64,000 bases of DNA from Phycisphaerales bacterium (GTDB taxonomy: Bacteria > Planctomycetota > Phycisphaerae > Tepidisphaerales > Tepidisphaeraceae): assembly GCA_020853095.1 (NCBI GenBank), contig JADYZN010000040.1, positions 141,034-205,033 on the forward strand, in the 5' to 3' direction. Below the pieces are notes generated by a model. That model did no database searches. It saw only the letters and a program-made list of their open reading frames with translations, and was not told where the DNA came from. How positions within the stretch are numbered: position 1 is the first letter of the stretch; the number at the start of each line of letters is the position of its first letter. This document shows positions 27,374 to 35,489 of this stretch, piece after piece. Both the position numbers and the translations under genes were made by a program.

Positions 27374-30300
27374 CCCGCACCGACGCACCATCTCGAATCT
27401 GGACGGCCGAACAAACCGAGGCGATTCACGCCACCGGAGCCAGCATCCTGGTCTCCGCCGCCGCCGGTTCGGGCAAAACGGCGGTGCTGGCCGAACGGTG
27501 CGCGCAGCGGGTCTGCGACCCGGACAACCCGGCGGACGTGGATGAGCTGCTGGTCGTCACCTTCACCGAACAGGCCGCCGCGGAGATGAAATCCCGCATC
27601 GCCCAGGCCATTCATCGCCGCCACCGCCAAACCCCCACCGCGCGCCTTGACCGGCAGTTGGCGCTGGTGGAACAGGCGCAGGTCTCCACGCTGCACAGTT
27701 TTTGCGCTCGCATCCTGCGTCAACATTTTCACCTGCTGGAACTGGACCCGGGCTTTGGCGTGATGGATGGGGATGAAGCCGACCTGCTGCGATCGGAAAT
27801 CGCCCGGGAACTGTTCGACCAGCGTTATCAACAGGAACCCGACGGCCTCTTTGACCGGCTGATCGATTATTACGGCCAGGGGGACGATGCCCCGATCCTC
27901 CAACGCCTGCTGCGGACCCACGACATGCTGCGCAGCCTGATCGACCCCAGGGACTGGATGGACCGCGCCCGCCGGAACATCGCCGAATCGGCCAGCGGCG
28001 ATTTCGCCGGCTCTCCCCTGGGACAACAGTTGCACCGGAGCATCGCCGAGTCGCTCGATGCCCTCGCCCAGCAGTCAACCGATTGCGACAAGCTGCTCAA
28101 GTCGCTGGGGGGATTCGATAAATACCAGCCGATCGTGGATCAACTGCGAGCCACCTTCGCCGACTGGAAAGACCTCCTCCATCGTCAGGGATTGCTCGGG
28201 CTGATCCAGTCGTTTTCCACCTTTGAGTTCCCCGGCCTGCCCGCGTATTCCAACAACCTGTCCGGCAAACAACTGGCCAAGGGGGCGATGGACGAGCTTA
28301 AAAAGCGGATCAAGGAAGGGCCGCTGGCCGATTTTCTCCGATTCACCCCCGACCAATGGCAACAGGGACTGCGGACCACCCTCCCATACGCCGAACTGTT
28401 CCTGGACCTGATCGGGGAATTCGACCGCCGATACGCACAGGCCAAACGGGAGATTCGCGCCGTCGATTTCACCGATCTGGAACAGCTCGCCCTGCGCATC
28501 CTGCGCGATGAATCCTCCACGCCCACCCGGCTGGTCCCCTCTCCGGTCGCCCGGACCTATCACCGCCGGTTCAAGCACGTCCTGGTCGATGAATACCAGG
28601 ACATCAACGCCGTGCAGGATGCGATCCTGAATCTCGTCAGCCACGAATGCCTCGACCGCCCCCGCCCACCACGCCTGCCGCCCAATCTCTTTTGCGTCGG
28701 TGACATCAAGCAAAGCATCTACCGCTTCCGACTGGCCGAACCCAGGCGGTTTCTCGACCGCCAGCGGCAACTGGCCGGTCCCGGATCCGATGGAAAGATC
28801 ATCCACCTGCAATCCAACTTCCGCTCCCGCAAACCGCTGCTCGACGCGATCAACGCCCTCTTTTTTCGGCTGATGTCCACCGAACAACTGGAGATCGTCT
28901 ACGACCAGACCCACGCCCTGACCGCCGGACAAACCTTCCCCGCCGACGGCCACCCCGATCAATTCACCGGCGCGCCGATCGAGCTGCACCTGATCCCCAC
29001 CAAGGCCGATTTTGATACCGCACGCGAGCCAAACCCCCTGTCGGATGAGGAGGATGCCCAGCCATTTGACCGCAGCGACATCGAGGCCGCCCTTCTGGCC
29101 GGCCGCATCCGCCAGATGATGGGGCACGATGGCCGCCCGCCCCGACAGATCACCGAAAAAGACCCCGCCGGCCAGTGGGTGTCCCGCCCGATCCGTTACC
29201 GCGACATCGTGATCCTGCTCCAGGCCGTCCACCGCAAGGCCGAACATTACGCCCGGATCCTTCGCCGGCACGACATCCCCGTCCACTCCGCCGGCGGCTC
29301 GGGATTTTTCGCCACCACCGAAATCCGCGACATGCTCGCGCTGCTGAAACTGCTGGACAATCTCCGCCAGGACATCCCCCTGGCCGCCCTGCTGCGCGGC
29401 CCGCTGGCCAATTTGCCCGATCGCGAGCTTTCCCTGGCCCGCATCCGCATCGCCTATCCGGCCGACGACCACCCCGACTTCCACGAAGCGGTCTTCAAGT
29501 ACGCCGCCGAACAAAAAGACGAGCTGGCCGCCGCCTTGCGGGACATACTGGACCGTCTGGGCCGCTGGCGCGAACTGGCCCGCACCCGCCCGCTGGCCGA
29601 GCTGCTCTGGACGATCTACCAGACCAGCGGCTACCTCGCCTTCTGCTCCGGACTTCCCAACGGCGCCCAGCGCGTCGCCAACCTGATCGCCCTGCACGAG
29701 CGCGCCCGCCAGTTCGGCCGCTTCCAACGCCAGGGCCTCAGCCGGTTTTTGCGATTCATGGATCAACTGGAAAGGGAGGATGATCCCGCCCAGCCCTCCA
29801 TCTGGTCGGCCGCCGACGACGCGGTGCGGATCATGTCGATCCACAAATCCAAAGGGCTTGAATTCCCGGTCGTCATCATCCCGGACCTGGGCAAAAAGTT
29901 TAACACCGAAGACCAGAGCAGCCCGATCCTGATCGACCGCTCGGCCGGACTGGGATTGACCATCCCCGATCCCGACCGTTCCATCCGTTATCCCTCCCTC
30001 GCCGGGCTGATGGTCAAACAGACCATCCATCGCCAGATGCTCGCCGAGCAGTTGCGGGTCCTTTACGTCGGCCTGACCCGCGCCAAGGAACATCTGATCC
30101 TCATCGGAACCGCCTCGCAAAACACCGTCGATGGCTGGCAGGCCCTCTGGACCGGCCGGACCAATCCACCCTCCCCCACCGAGCTGCTCAAGGCCAACAC
30201 CATGCTCGACTGGCTCGGCCCGGCCGCCTGCGCCATCGGTATGCCCCACATCCAGATGATCCAGCACGCACCAGCCGACCTCGATGCCATCACCCTCCCC

Positions 30301-31095
30301 GACTCCCCCTCCAAATCGACCGATTCACTGGCCTCGCTGGCCGGACTGGTCCCACTGGACCCTCCCCCACCCCCATCAGCCGACGCCCAACGGGTCATCG
30401 ACCGCCTCACCGGCCACTATCCCCACGCCCCATACACCCAGCTCCCGGCCGTTCAATCGGTCACCGGCTGGACCAAACGCGCCACCGCCGAAAAACCATC
30501 CCCCTCCCAGCCTTTTTACTCCTCCCGCAACAAATTGGCCGAGCCGGGCTTCATCTCCCCCGATTCTCCCCCCTCGGCGGCCGAACGGGGCAACGCCACC
30601 CACCTGGTCCTCCAGCATCTGGACTTTTCCCTCCCCTGCATCGGCGACGACCTGCGACTTCAGATTCAATCCATGCTCGACCGCAAGCTGATCTCCCCCG
30701 CCCAGTCGGCCCTGGTGGACCACCCGGCCATCGAATGGTTCTTCTCCACCGACCTGGCCACCCTGTTGCGCCGGCCGGAGGTCGATCTTCGCCGGGAACT
30801 GCCCTTTTATCTCACCTGCCACCCCGAACAATTCAACGTTCCCCCCTCCGCCGACCCGCTCGATCAGGTGATGGTGCGCGGCCGAATGGACCTTCTGGCC
30901 CTGACATCGACCGAACTGTTCATCGTCGACTACAAAACCGACCACCTCACCCCCCCGCAAGTCCCCGCCCGCGCCAAACTCTATTCCGGCCAGATGAACC
31001 TCTACCGCCAGGCTCTGGCCACCATCCTCAACCGCCCGCTGGATGGGATGTACCTGGTCTTTTTAACCCCCCGAATCGTTCATCTGGTCCATTAA
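27370..31095 (+). CDS. addA: AddA-type subunit of the AddAB helicase-nuclease
   Basis: The protein has 1241 residues. UvrD-type helicase motifs are clear: WTAEQTEAI (Q motif), SAAAGSGKTAVL (Walker A, ~29-40), VDEYQDINAVQ (Walker B, ~406), LQSNFRS, MSIHKSKGLEFPVV and LYVGLTRAKEHL. The C-terminal nuclease domain has GRMDLLAL and FIVDYKTDHL, with a GQMNLYRQAL helix, as in AddA/RecB. It unwinds and degrades DNA from broken ends together with AddB. Codon use and GC content match the neighbours, so there is no sign of recent transfer. Confidence 0.92.
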   Translation: MTRTDAPSRIWTAEQTEAIHATGASILVSAAAGSGKTAVLAERCAQRVCDPDNPADVDELLVVTFTEQAAAEMKSRIAQAIHRRHRQTPTARLDRQLALVEQAQVSTLHSFCARILRQHFHLLELDPGFGVMDGDEADLLRSEIARELFDQRYQQEPDGLFDRLIDYYGQGDDAPILQRLLRTHDMLRSLIDPRDWMDRARRNIAESASGDFAGSPLGQQLHRSIAESLDALAQQSTDCDKLLKSLGGFDKYQPIVDQLRATFADWKDLLHRQGLLGLIQSFSTFEFPGLPAYSNNLSGKQLAKGAMDELKKRIKEGPLADFLRFTPDQWQQGLRTTLPYAELFLDLIGEFDRRYAQAKREIRAVDFTDLEQLALRILRDESSTPTRLVPSPVARTYHRRFKHVLVDEYQDINAVQDAILNLVSHECLDRPRPPRLPPNLFCVGDIKQSIYRFRLAEPRRFLDRQRQLAGPGSDGKIIHLQSNFRSRKPLLDAINALFFRLMSTEQLEIVYDQTHALTAGQTFPADGHPDQFTGAPIELHLIPTKADFDTAREPNPLSDEEDAQPFDRSDIEAALLAGRIRQMMGHDGRPPRQITEKDPAGQWVSRPIRYRDIVILLQAVHRKAEHYARILRRHDIPVHSAGGSGFFATTEIRDMLALLKLLDNLRQDIPLAALLRGPLANLPDRELSLARIRIAYPADDHPDFHEAVFKYAAEQKDELAAALRDILDRLGRWRELARTRPLAELLWTIYQTSGYLAFCSGLPNGAQRVANLIALHERARQFGRFQRQGLSRFLRFMDQLEREDDPAQPSIWSAADDAVRIMSIHKSKGLEFPVVIIPDLGKKFNTEDQSSPILIDRSAGLGLTIPDPDRSIRYPSLAGLMVKQTIHRQMLAEQLRVLYVGLTRAKEHLILIGTASQNTVDGWQALWTGRTNPPSPTELLKANTMLDWLGPAACAIGMPHIQMIQHAPADLDAITLPDSPSKSTDSLASLAGLVPLDPPPPPSADAQRVIDRLTGHYPHAPYTQLPAVQSVTGWTKRATAEKPSPSQPFYSSRNKLAEPGFISPDSPPSAAERGNATHLVLQHLDFSLPCIGDDLRLQIQSMLDRKLISPAQSALVDHPAIEWFFSTDLATLLRRPEVDLRRELPFYLTCHPEQFNVPPSADPLDQVMVRGRMDLLALTSTELFIVDYKTDHLTPPQVPARAKLYSGQMNLYRQALATILNRPLDGMYLVFLTPRIVHLVH

Positions 31096-31203
31096 GGAAT
31101 AGCAAAAACCAACCCGCCACAATTTTTTAACGAACCACCCACCATATAAACCGTATTATGTAATGGGGGTGTGTTTTTTGACCTTTGGAAGGAGCCGACA
31201 CCC

Positions 31204-31881
31204 ATGTCCGATTCCGCGATGGTAGATTCCTCTCCCTCCACCCTCGAAGCTCTGTTGGAGGATCCATCCCTGGGGGCCAAGACCCTCATGTATCGCTCCG
31301 CGGCGGTTCTATACGAGGCCGGTTCCCCCGCCGAACATCTGTATTACATCCACGAAGGGCAGATTCGTCTTTACCAGGTTGGCCCGCGGGGGGAGGATCG
31401 GCTGGTTGAGATTTATGGTCCGGGGAATTGGTGCTGCATCGAGGCCCTGGCCAATCCCGCCAGCCACCCTCACCGGGCCGTGGTCATCTCCCGGGCCAAA
31501 ATCACCCTCGTGCCGACCGATCCCTTCCTCAAGCTGCTGTCCCAATACCCCTCGCTGGTCGTCGGCGTGATCCGCTGCCTGGCCGGCAAGGTGCAGTCCG
31601 CCCGCGATGAGGCGGGCCGGCTGGTCTTCGACGACTGCGATGGGCGGCTGCTCAAGACGTTGATCCGCTTCAGCGACTCGGCCGCCGCCTCTCCCGCCCC
31701 CGGCGGCGTCGATCTGCACATCACCCACCGTCAACTGGCCGAGGCGGTGGGGGTCGCCCGCGAGACGATCAGCCTGGCCCTGACGCAGTTTCGCCGCCGG
31801 CAGCTTCTTCGCACCGGCCGGAACCGCCTGAGCTTCGACCCGGACCAGTTGCGGCGATATCTCAATCCGCCGGCCGCCTGA
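31204..31881 (+). CDS. Crp/Fnr-family transcription regulator
   Basis: The protein has 225 residues from ATG 31204, with AAGGAG nine bases upstream; an upstream in-frame GTG at 31171 is less likely. The N-terminal cyclic-nucleotide-binding-type beta-roll includes LYYIHEGQIRLYQVG and later GNWCCIEAL. The C-terminal winged helix-turn-helix reads ITHRQLAEAVGVARETISLAL. There is no N-terminal cysteine cluster of the FNR type, so oxygen sensing through a 4Fe-4S centre is unlikely. It is 108 bases past addA and 2.3-3 kb from hemerythrin and ric genes, which are plausible targets. Confidence 0.88.
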   Translation: MSDSAMVDSSPSTLEALLEDPSLGAKTLMYRSAAVLYEAGSPAEHLYYIHEGQIRLYQVGPRGEDRLVEIYGPGNWCCIEALANPASHPHRAVVISRAKITLVPTDPFLKLLSQYPSLVVGVIRCLAGKVQSARDEAGRLVFDDCDGRLLKTLIRFSDSAAASPAPGGVDLHITHRQLAEAVGVARETISLALTQFRRRQLLRTGRNRLSFDPDQLRRYLNPPAA

Positions 31882-31923
31882 TCCATCCCAACCCCGACCG
31901 GGCGTCGATGGCCTCCGGTTCGC

Positions 31924-32562
31924 TCACCCGTTGCCCAGATGAAACTGCAACCGGGCGAAGGCGAGGGCGACGTTGCGCCGATCCACCCGCAAAATCTCCC
32001 TGAAGCGGAACCAATCCGAGCGCTGCTGATCGACCGCCCGGATGACGGCCGACCCGCCGCGCACGAACAGGGCGATGTTGTGCTGGTCGGTCGAGATCGT
32101 CGAGCGCCACGAGGCGACGTGCGAACGGTAGGTCGCCGACAACGATCGCAACTGGGCGGCCATCGTCGCACGTTCCAGCGCCAACTGCTCCCGCGCTGCC
32201 GCCAGGGCGACCGGGTTGCCCGCGGCGGCCCGGACGGCCTCGATGGCGAGGTTGACCTTGGCCAATCCCGATGAGCGGGCCGAGAGGATCGACTGCTGGT
32301 CGGCCCGCAACTGCGTGTTGCGCGCGGCCAGGTGGCTGTTGAGGGTGTCAACGGCGGCCCGCCGGGCGACCGCCACGTTCCGCCAGGCGGCGGTGAGGTT
32401 GAGATTGTCCTGATGGAGCGTGACCGCGCGGGCCTGCATGTCCGCCGCGAGCTGGTCGCGGGCCGCCTGCAACTGCAACCGGTCCCCCAGAATCAAATCC
32501 GCCCGCGACAACAACACGCGGGATTCCAACGACTCCACGAACGTCCGCGAACGACTGGCCAT
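31924..32562 (-). CDS. Small LEPR-XLL-type protein, mostly alpha-helical
   Basis: The protein has 212 residues from ATG 32562, with GGAGA eight bases upstream. The N-terminus has TFVESLESRVLLSRADL, the same motif as on the two giant surface proteins in this window. The remainder lacks beta repeats. It is rich in Ala, Arg, Gln and Leu, with long predicted helices (for example RDQLAADMQARAVTL), probably a coiled coil. It is convergent with the Crp/Fnr gene (42 bases between stops). A small helical member of the LEPR-XLL group is unusual; function unknown. Confidence 0.65.
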   Translation of the reverse strand: MASRSRTFVESLESRVLLSRADLILGDRLQLQAARDQLAADMQARAVTLHQDNLNLTAAWRNVAVARRAAVDTLNSHLAARNTQLRADQQSILSARSSGLAKVNLAIEAVRAAAGNPVALAAAREQLALERATMAAQLRSLSATYRSHVASWRSTISTDQHNIALFVRGGSAVIRAVDQQRSDWFRFREILRVDRRNVALAFARLQFHLGNG

Positions 32563-32645
32563 GAACCGTCTCCATAAAACCCATCCCCCCACCCGACACC
32601 CGCCGATGACCCACCGGCCGGCACGATTATACCATCAACCTGCCT

Positions 32646-32718
32646 CGATGCGCACCTCCTGGTCTTTCCAATCCGGAATGAATGTGCCACAGAGACACAG
32701 AGACACGGAGAAGAACAA
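32646..32718 (+). repeat. 73-bp direct repeat, copy A
   Basis: It starts CGATGCGCACCTCCTGG and ends GGAGAAGAACAA. It is nearly identical to 33019-33092. The core GCCACAGAGACACAGAG is a simple-looking motif that may be dispersed in the genome. Confidence 0.85.
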
Positions 32719-32819
32719 ATCGTCGCTTGCGCTTCGCGGACTTTTTGGTCCGATACGTGGAATCATCAAAATCAATGGCCCGCGGGGCGGGAGCGACGGC
32801 GTTTTCCCGCCTAAGCGGT

Positions 32820-32923
32820 TCAAAAGGGTCTCCGTGAGGGTCAAAAGGAGGTCCGTGAGACTCAAAAGGACCTCCGCGCGACTCAAAAGGAGGTCCGGGA
32901 AACTCAAAAGGAGGGCATTTTTT
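32820..32923 (+). repeat. Five-unit 21-bp tandem repeat with Shine-Dalgarno-like cores
   Basis: Units start with TCAAAAGG at 32820, 32841, 32862, 32883 and 32904, exactly 21 bases apart. Units 2 and 4 contain AAAGGAGGT, a nine-base complement of the usual 16S rRNA 3' end. Unit 3 has the reverse-complement core (GGACCTCC in place of GGAGGTCC), so it can pair with either neighbour. Because 21 is a multiple of three, every frame shows a heptapeptide repeat; no frame has convincing coding context. Confidence 0.85.
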
Positions 32924-33018
32924 GTCGCGCGGGTTAAGTTGGTCCCCGGTTGGGTCGAATGAAAGGGATGGGCGGGCGTTGGTTCGGTCGTGTGGCCGGA
33001 TATAAACATCTTTCCGCC

Positions 33019-33092
33019 CGATGCGCACCCCCTGGTCTTTCCGATCAGGAATGAATGTGCCACGGAGACACAGAGATCCCGGAGAAGAACAA
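33019..33092 (+). repeat. 73-bp direct repeat, copy B
   Basis: This is the second copy of the element at 32646-32718, with about ten substitutions and one extra base. A related core in the opposite orientation (CTCCGTGCTCTTTGTGTCTCC) lies 55 bases further, at about 33147. Confidence 0.85.
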
Positions 33093-33234
33093 TCAAAATA
33101 TAAAAGTTGAATGTTCTGATTTTCCACTCCCTTCTCTTTGCGATCTCCGTGCTCTTTGTGTCTCCGTGGCCAATATTTCCCCCTCCCCCCCGCCTAGGAT
33201 TCCATCGGGGTGGGTTGCGGTCTAAACTGGGGAG

Positions 33235-33390
33235 ATGAAGCCTCGGGTCATCAAGGAGGATTCCCAACCGGAGCCGGAGTATCTGGCCCCCTACGCGCTC
33301 GCGGCGCGACGGCACGCCAATGGGTTCGCCTCGCTGCTGTGGGCCAGCCGCAGGACGCAGGCGCTGCGGTCGGCGTTGATGGCAGCGTAA
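33235..33390 (+). CDS. Possible small protein of 51 residues
   Basis: ATG 33235 to TAA 33388-33390 encodes a soluble peptide with a balanced composition, beginning MKPRVIKEDSQPEPEYLAPY and ending in a basic, helical stretch (LLWASRRTQALRSALMAA). GGGGAG lies immediately before the ATG, closer than usual. It could also be the 5' remnant of a longer broken gene, because the downstream bases stay open in no useful frame. It is included because third-position GC matches real genes, unlike the surrounding repeats. Confidence 0.4.
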   Translation: MKPRVIKEDSQPEPEYLAPYALAARRHANGFASLLWASRRTQALRSALMAA

Positions 33391-33609
33391 AAACAGGCCG
33401 ACCATCCCCTCAAAGCAGCCCATCGGGGCGTCGAAAGGGAGGTTTGGATGGACGACGGATAAGTTGATGGAGAGAAGAGTGAATTGATTTTTGATTCGAA
33501 GAACGGGTCCACGAGGATACGCGGAATGTATTGATGCGACGAACGCATGGATTCACAAGCTCGGTGCGGAAGCTACGTCCGGCGCATTTCATTGCGGCGG
33601 AAATCGGTT

Positions 33610-34155
33610 TCAATGTCCTCTTCGTTTGGCCATTTCCTGGCCGATCTGGGTGACTTGGTCGCAGGCCAGCACCTGGCCGGCAAGCGGGAAAATTTCATTG
33701 TCCTCGACATGGATGTGACGTTGGTACAATTCCAGCAGCATTTGTAGCAATTCTTTCATGCGGTCCAGTTCAACTTGAACCAGCGTGCCTTGTGAAAGCC
33801 ATTTTCGGCCGATGGTGTCCACTTCCTTGTGTGCGGCGTCGGCGCTCTGGTGGTCGGCCTCAAGGGCATCGAGTTTGGCCATCGCCTGTCGCACGCGCGG
33901 GTCGTCCGATTGTCTCATTCGCGGGAACAACGATTCCTCCTCGTCGGCCGTGTGGCGCGGGGCGGCCGAATTGAAATAACGCAACGCCACCGTCAAGGCC
34001 TCCCGCTGCTGGGTGGTCAACGGTTGATCGCATCCAATCTCAACCACCCGCATCAAGACCCCCAGAAAGTTCTCGATCCGGCGGTGGCAATCGCCCAGCA
34101 AACCCAACGGCTGGTTAAAATCATGTTCCGCCTTGGCGCCCAGTTTCACCGGCAT
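33610..34155 (-). CDS. Hemerythrin-like HHE-domain protein
   Basis: The protein has 181 residues. The di-iron ligands of the hemerythrin fold are represented by H in KAEHDFNQPL, H in PRHTADEEESLFP, H in LEADHQSADAAH and H/E in YQRHIHVEDNEIFP. Such proteins bind O2 or NO or act as iron sensors in the cytoplasm. It lies ~100 bp downstream of ric, on the same strand, behind a hairpin. Its Shine-Dalgarno site GAGGT is between that hairpin and the ATG. A role in nitric oxide or oxygen stress with Ric is inferred from this pairing. Confidence 0.88.
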   Translation of the reverse strand: MPVKLGAKAEHDFNQPLGLLGDCHRRIENFLGVLMRVVEIGCDQPLTTQQREALTVALRYFNSAAPRHTADEEESLFPRMRQSDDPRVRQAMAKLDALEADHQSADAAHKEVDTIGRKWLSQGTLVQVELDRMKELLQMLLELYQRHIHVEDNEIFPLAGQVLACDQVTQIGQEMAKRRGH

Positions 34156-34169
34156 GGTACGACCTCGTC

Positions 34170-34219
34170 AAAAAACAATTGGATTGACCCGTGGACGTGT
34201 GGTCCGCGGTCAATCCAAT
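34170..34219 (-). terminator. Hairpin with T-tract between ric and the hemerythrin gene
   Basis: A perfect 12-bp outer stem (34178-34189 with 34208-34219) encloses, after one bulged base, a 6-bp inner stem and a 5-base loop. On the minus strand six T residues follow at 34170-34175. It reads as an intrinsic terminator of ric, yet it ends only 14 bases before the hemerythrin ATG, so it may set the ratio of the two products. Confidence 0.75.
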
Positions 34220-34257
34220 CGTAGAACCCTCCCCGTGTTCAATCCACGGGTGAAAAT

Positions 34258-34977
34258 TTATTTCCGCTGGCTGGCTTCCAACTCGGCCGCGCGGGGGAAC
34301 AGGATGCTGTTCTCCTTGTGCACGTGGCGGTGGGTTTCGGCTTCCAGTTCTTCCAGCCCGGCCAACGTCGCCCGGAAGGTGTTGCACGCCTCCATCGGCG
34401 GGACGTAATCGTTGCTGATTCTTCGCATTTTGGCCAACGCCGCGCCGGCCTGCTCGTGCTCGGCTTCCATCACCTGGATCGGCCCCAGCACCCCGCCGGC
34501 ATAACGACCATTGGGGCCTGATGGGCCACCTTCCAGGCCGCGAATCAATGGAAACAGCACCTGCTCCTCTTTCATGGTGTGCTGTTCCATCTCGTTGGCA
34601 AACCCTTCAAACGTGCTCTGCAAGTCCAGCAACCAGGGCGAATGGCTGCCATGCACCGCCGCGACTTTCCGAACCATCATCCGCAACCGGGGCAACTCCC
34701 GTTTCAGATAGTTGTGGTGGGTCTGTTCAATGTGGTTGGACAGCTCGGTCAGCGTGGCCTTGGACCAATCCTTGCCATCGCTGGTGGCCGGGCCGTCCAG
34801 ATCGGACTCCAGCAACCGTCGGACGGTCTGCGGATCCAGGCCTTTTTCGATGCAGGCCTGCGCCAACGGCTTTTTACCGCCGCAACAAAAATCGATTCCC
34901 AACGCCTGGAACACCCGCGAGCGGTTCGGCCGCTCGATCACCAGTTGTCCAATCGTCGTCTCCATGCTGATGCTCAT
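34258..34977 (-). CDS. ric: Iron-sulfur cluster repair di-iron protein (Ric/ScdA/YtfE)
   Basis: The protein has 239 residues from ATG 34977, with AAGGAG six bases upstream; an earlier start at 35004 is not needed. The N-terminal ScdA domain shows GIDFCCGGKKPLAQAC, typical of this family. The C-terminal hemerythrin-like domain supplies iron ligands in HIEQTHHNYLK, EMEQHTMKEEQVLFP, EAEHEQAG and HRHVHKENSILFP. Ric proteins restore iron-sulfur clusters damaged by nitric oxide or peroxide. The promoter upstream is near-consensus and flanked by palindromes, as expected for a stress-controlled gene. Confidence 0.92.
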   Translation of the reverse strand: MSISMETTIGQLVIERPNRSRVFQALGIDFCCGGKKPLAQACIEKGLDPQTVRRLLESDLDGPATSDGKDWSKATLTELSNHIEQTHHNYLKRELPRLRMMVRKVAAVHGSHSPWLLDLQSTFEGFANEMEQHTMKEEQVLFPLIRGLEGGPSGPNGRYAGGVLGPIQVMEAEHEQAGAALAKMRRISNDYVPPMEACNTFRATLAGLEELEAETHRHVHKENSILFPRAAELEASQRK

Positions 34978-35009
34978 CGTGGTCTCCTTCATCAAAGCAC
35001 CCATTCATA

Positions 35010-35055
35010 TAGGATTATATCGGTCCTAATTTGGATATCAAGATAACATTATCTT
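35010..35055 (-). promoter_or_regulatory. ric promoter with two operator-like palindromes
   Basis: On the minus strand TTGATA (35036-35041) is followed after 16 bases by a perfect TATAAT (35014-35019); the start of transcription would be near 35007. TAGGA-N9-TCCTA (35010-35028) covers the -10 box. AAGATAACATTATCTT (35040-35055), a perfect 7-bp inverted repeat with a 2-base spacer, touches the -35 box and is centred about 40.5 bases before the start. These are typical places for a repressor and an activator. The cognate regulators are unknown. Confidence 0.7.
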
Positions 35056-35163
35056 TTTCATCCGATGAATTCTACGCCTGTCAAAGCAATTGGTTTGTCG
35101 AAAAGTGCGGGATTTTTTGGCCAATGGATGAACCCGCTGGTGATGGATAGAGGACAACGTTTC

Positions 35164-35189
35164 AAAAATCAACCTTTGGACGTTGATTT
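35164..35189 (-). terminator. Probable terminator overlapping the end of the SMR gene
   Basis: A perfect 8-bp stem (AAATCAAC at 35166-35173 with GTTGATTT at 35182-35189) has an 8-base loop and, on the minus strand, ends in a run of T residues. It includes the stop codon of the exporter gene. Confidence 0.5.
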
Positions 35190-35489
35190 CAGCCCGACAA
35201 TGGCGATCAGGAGCAATGCCAGGAAGAACAGCCGCATCGGCGTGGCCGGCTCGTTCAGAAGGAGGATACCGAGAATCATCGCGCCCAACGCGCCGATGCC
35301 GACCCAGACCGCGTAGGCGGTTCCAATCGGCAAGGTTCGGGCGGCCATGGCCAGCAACATCATGCTGATGACAATCGCCGCGCCGGTCAGGATGCTGGGG
35401 ACCGGGCGGGTGAAACCGTGGGTGTATTTCAACCCGATCGCCCAGCCCGCTTCCAGAATCCCTGCGACAATCAGCATCAACCAGGCCAT
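35169..35489 (-). CDS. SMR-family exporter of the Gdx/SugE type
   Basis: The protein has 106 residues from ATG 35489; an upstream in-frame extension lacks typical features. Four transmembrane helices are evident. The essential glutamate is E13 in [20 protein letters not shown], and the THGFTRP and [14 protein letters not shown] segments are characteristic of the SugE/Gdx branch, which exports guanidinium with a proton antiport mechanism. Many Gdx genes are riboswitch-controlled, but no guanidine riboswitch was recognised in the leader. It lies between the ric promoter and the sugar ABC operon. Confidence 0.88.
   Translation of the reverse strand: MAWLMLIVAGILEAGWAIGLKYTHGFTRPVPSILTGAAIVISMMLLAMAARTLPIGTAYAVWVGIGALGAMILGILLLNEPATPMRLFFLALLLIAIVGLKSTSKG

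Larger units (their letters stand above)
32563..33609 (+). other. Repeat-rich intergenic region of ~1 kb
   Basis: Between the small LEPR-XLL gene and the hemerythrin gene no long frame looks like a protein. The interval contains two copies of a 73-bp direct repeat, a partial inverted relic of its core near 33147-33172, a 21-bp tandem repeat and one possible 51-codon gene at 33235. The last 200 bases (33391-33609) show nothing recognisable. Confidence 0.75.

Noticed and set aside
32820..32923. CRISPR array
   Set aside because: Units are 21 bp with no spacers of independent sequence, and no cas genes are nearby.
32635..33423. Long open frame on the minus strand through the repeat region
   Set aside because: It runs through both 73-bp repeats and the 21-bp array, its composition is unlike any protein, and equally open frames exist on the same stretch in other phases.
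35010..35055. Canonical FNR box before ric
   Set aside because: The palindromes do not match TTGAT-N4-ATCAA; the G of the half-site is shifted by one position. They are reported as operators without naming the protein.
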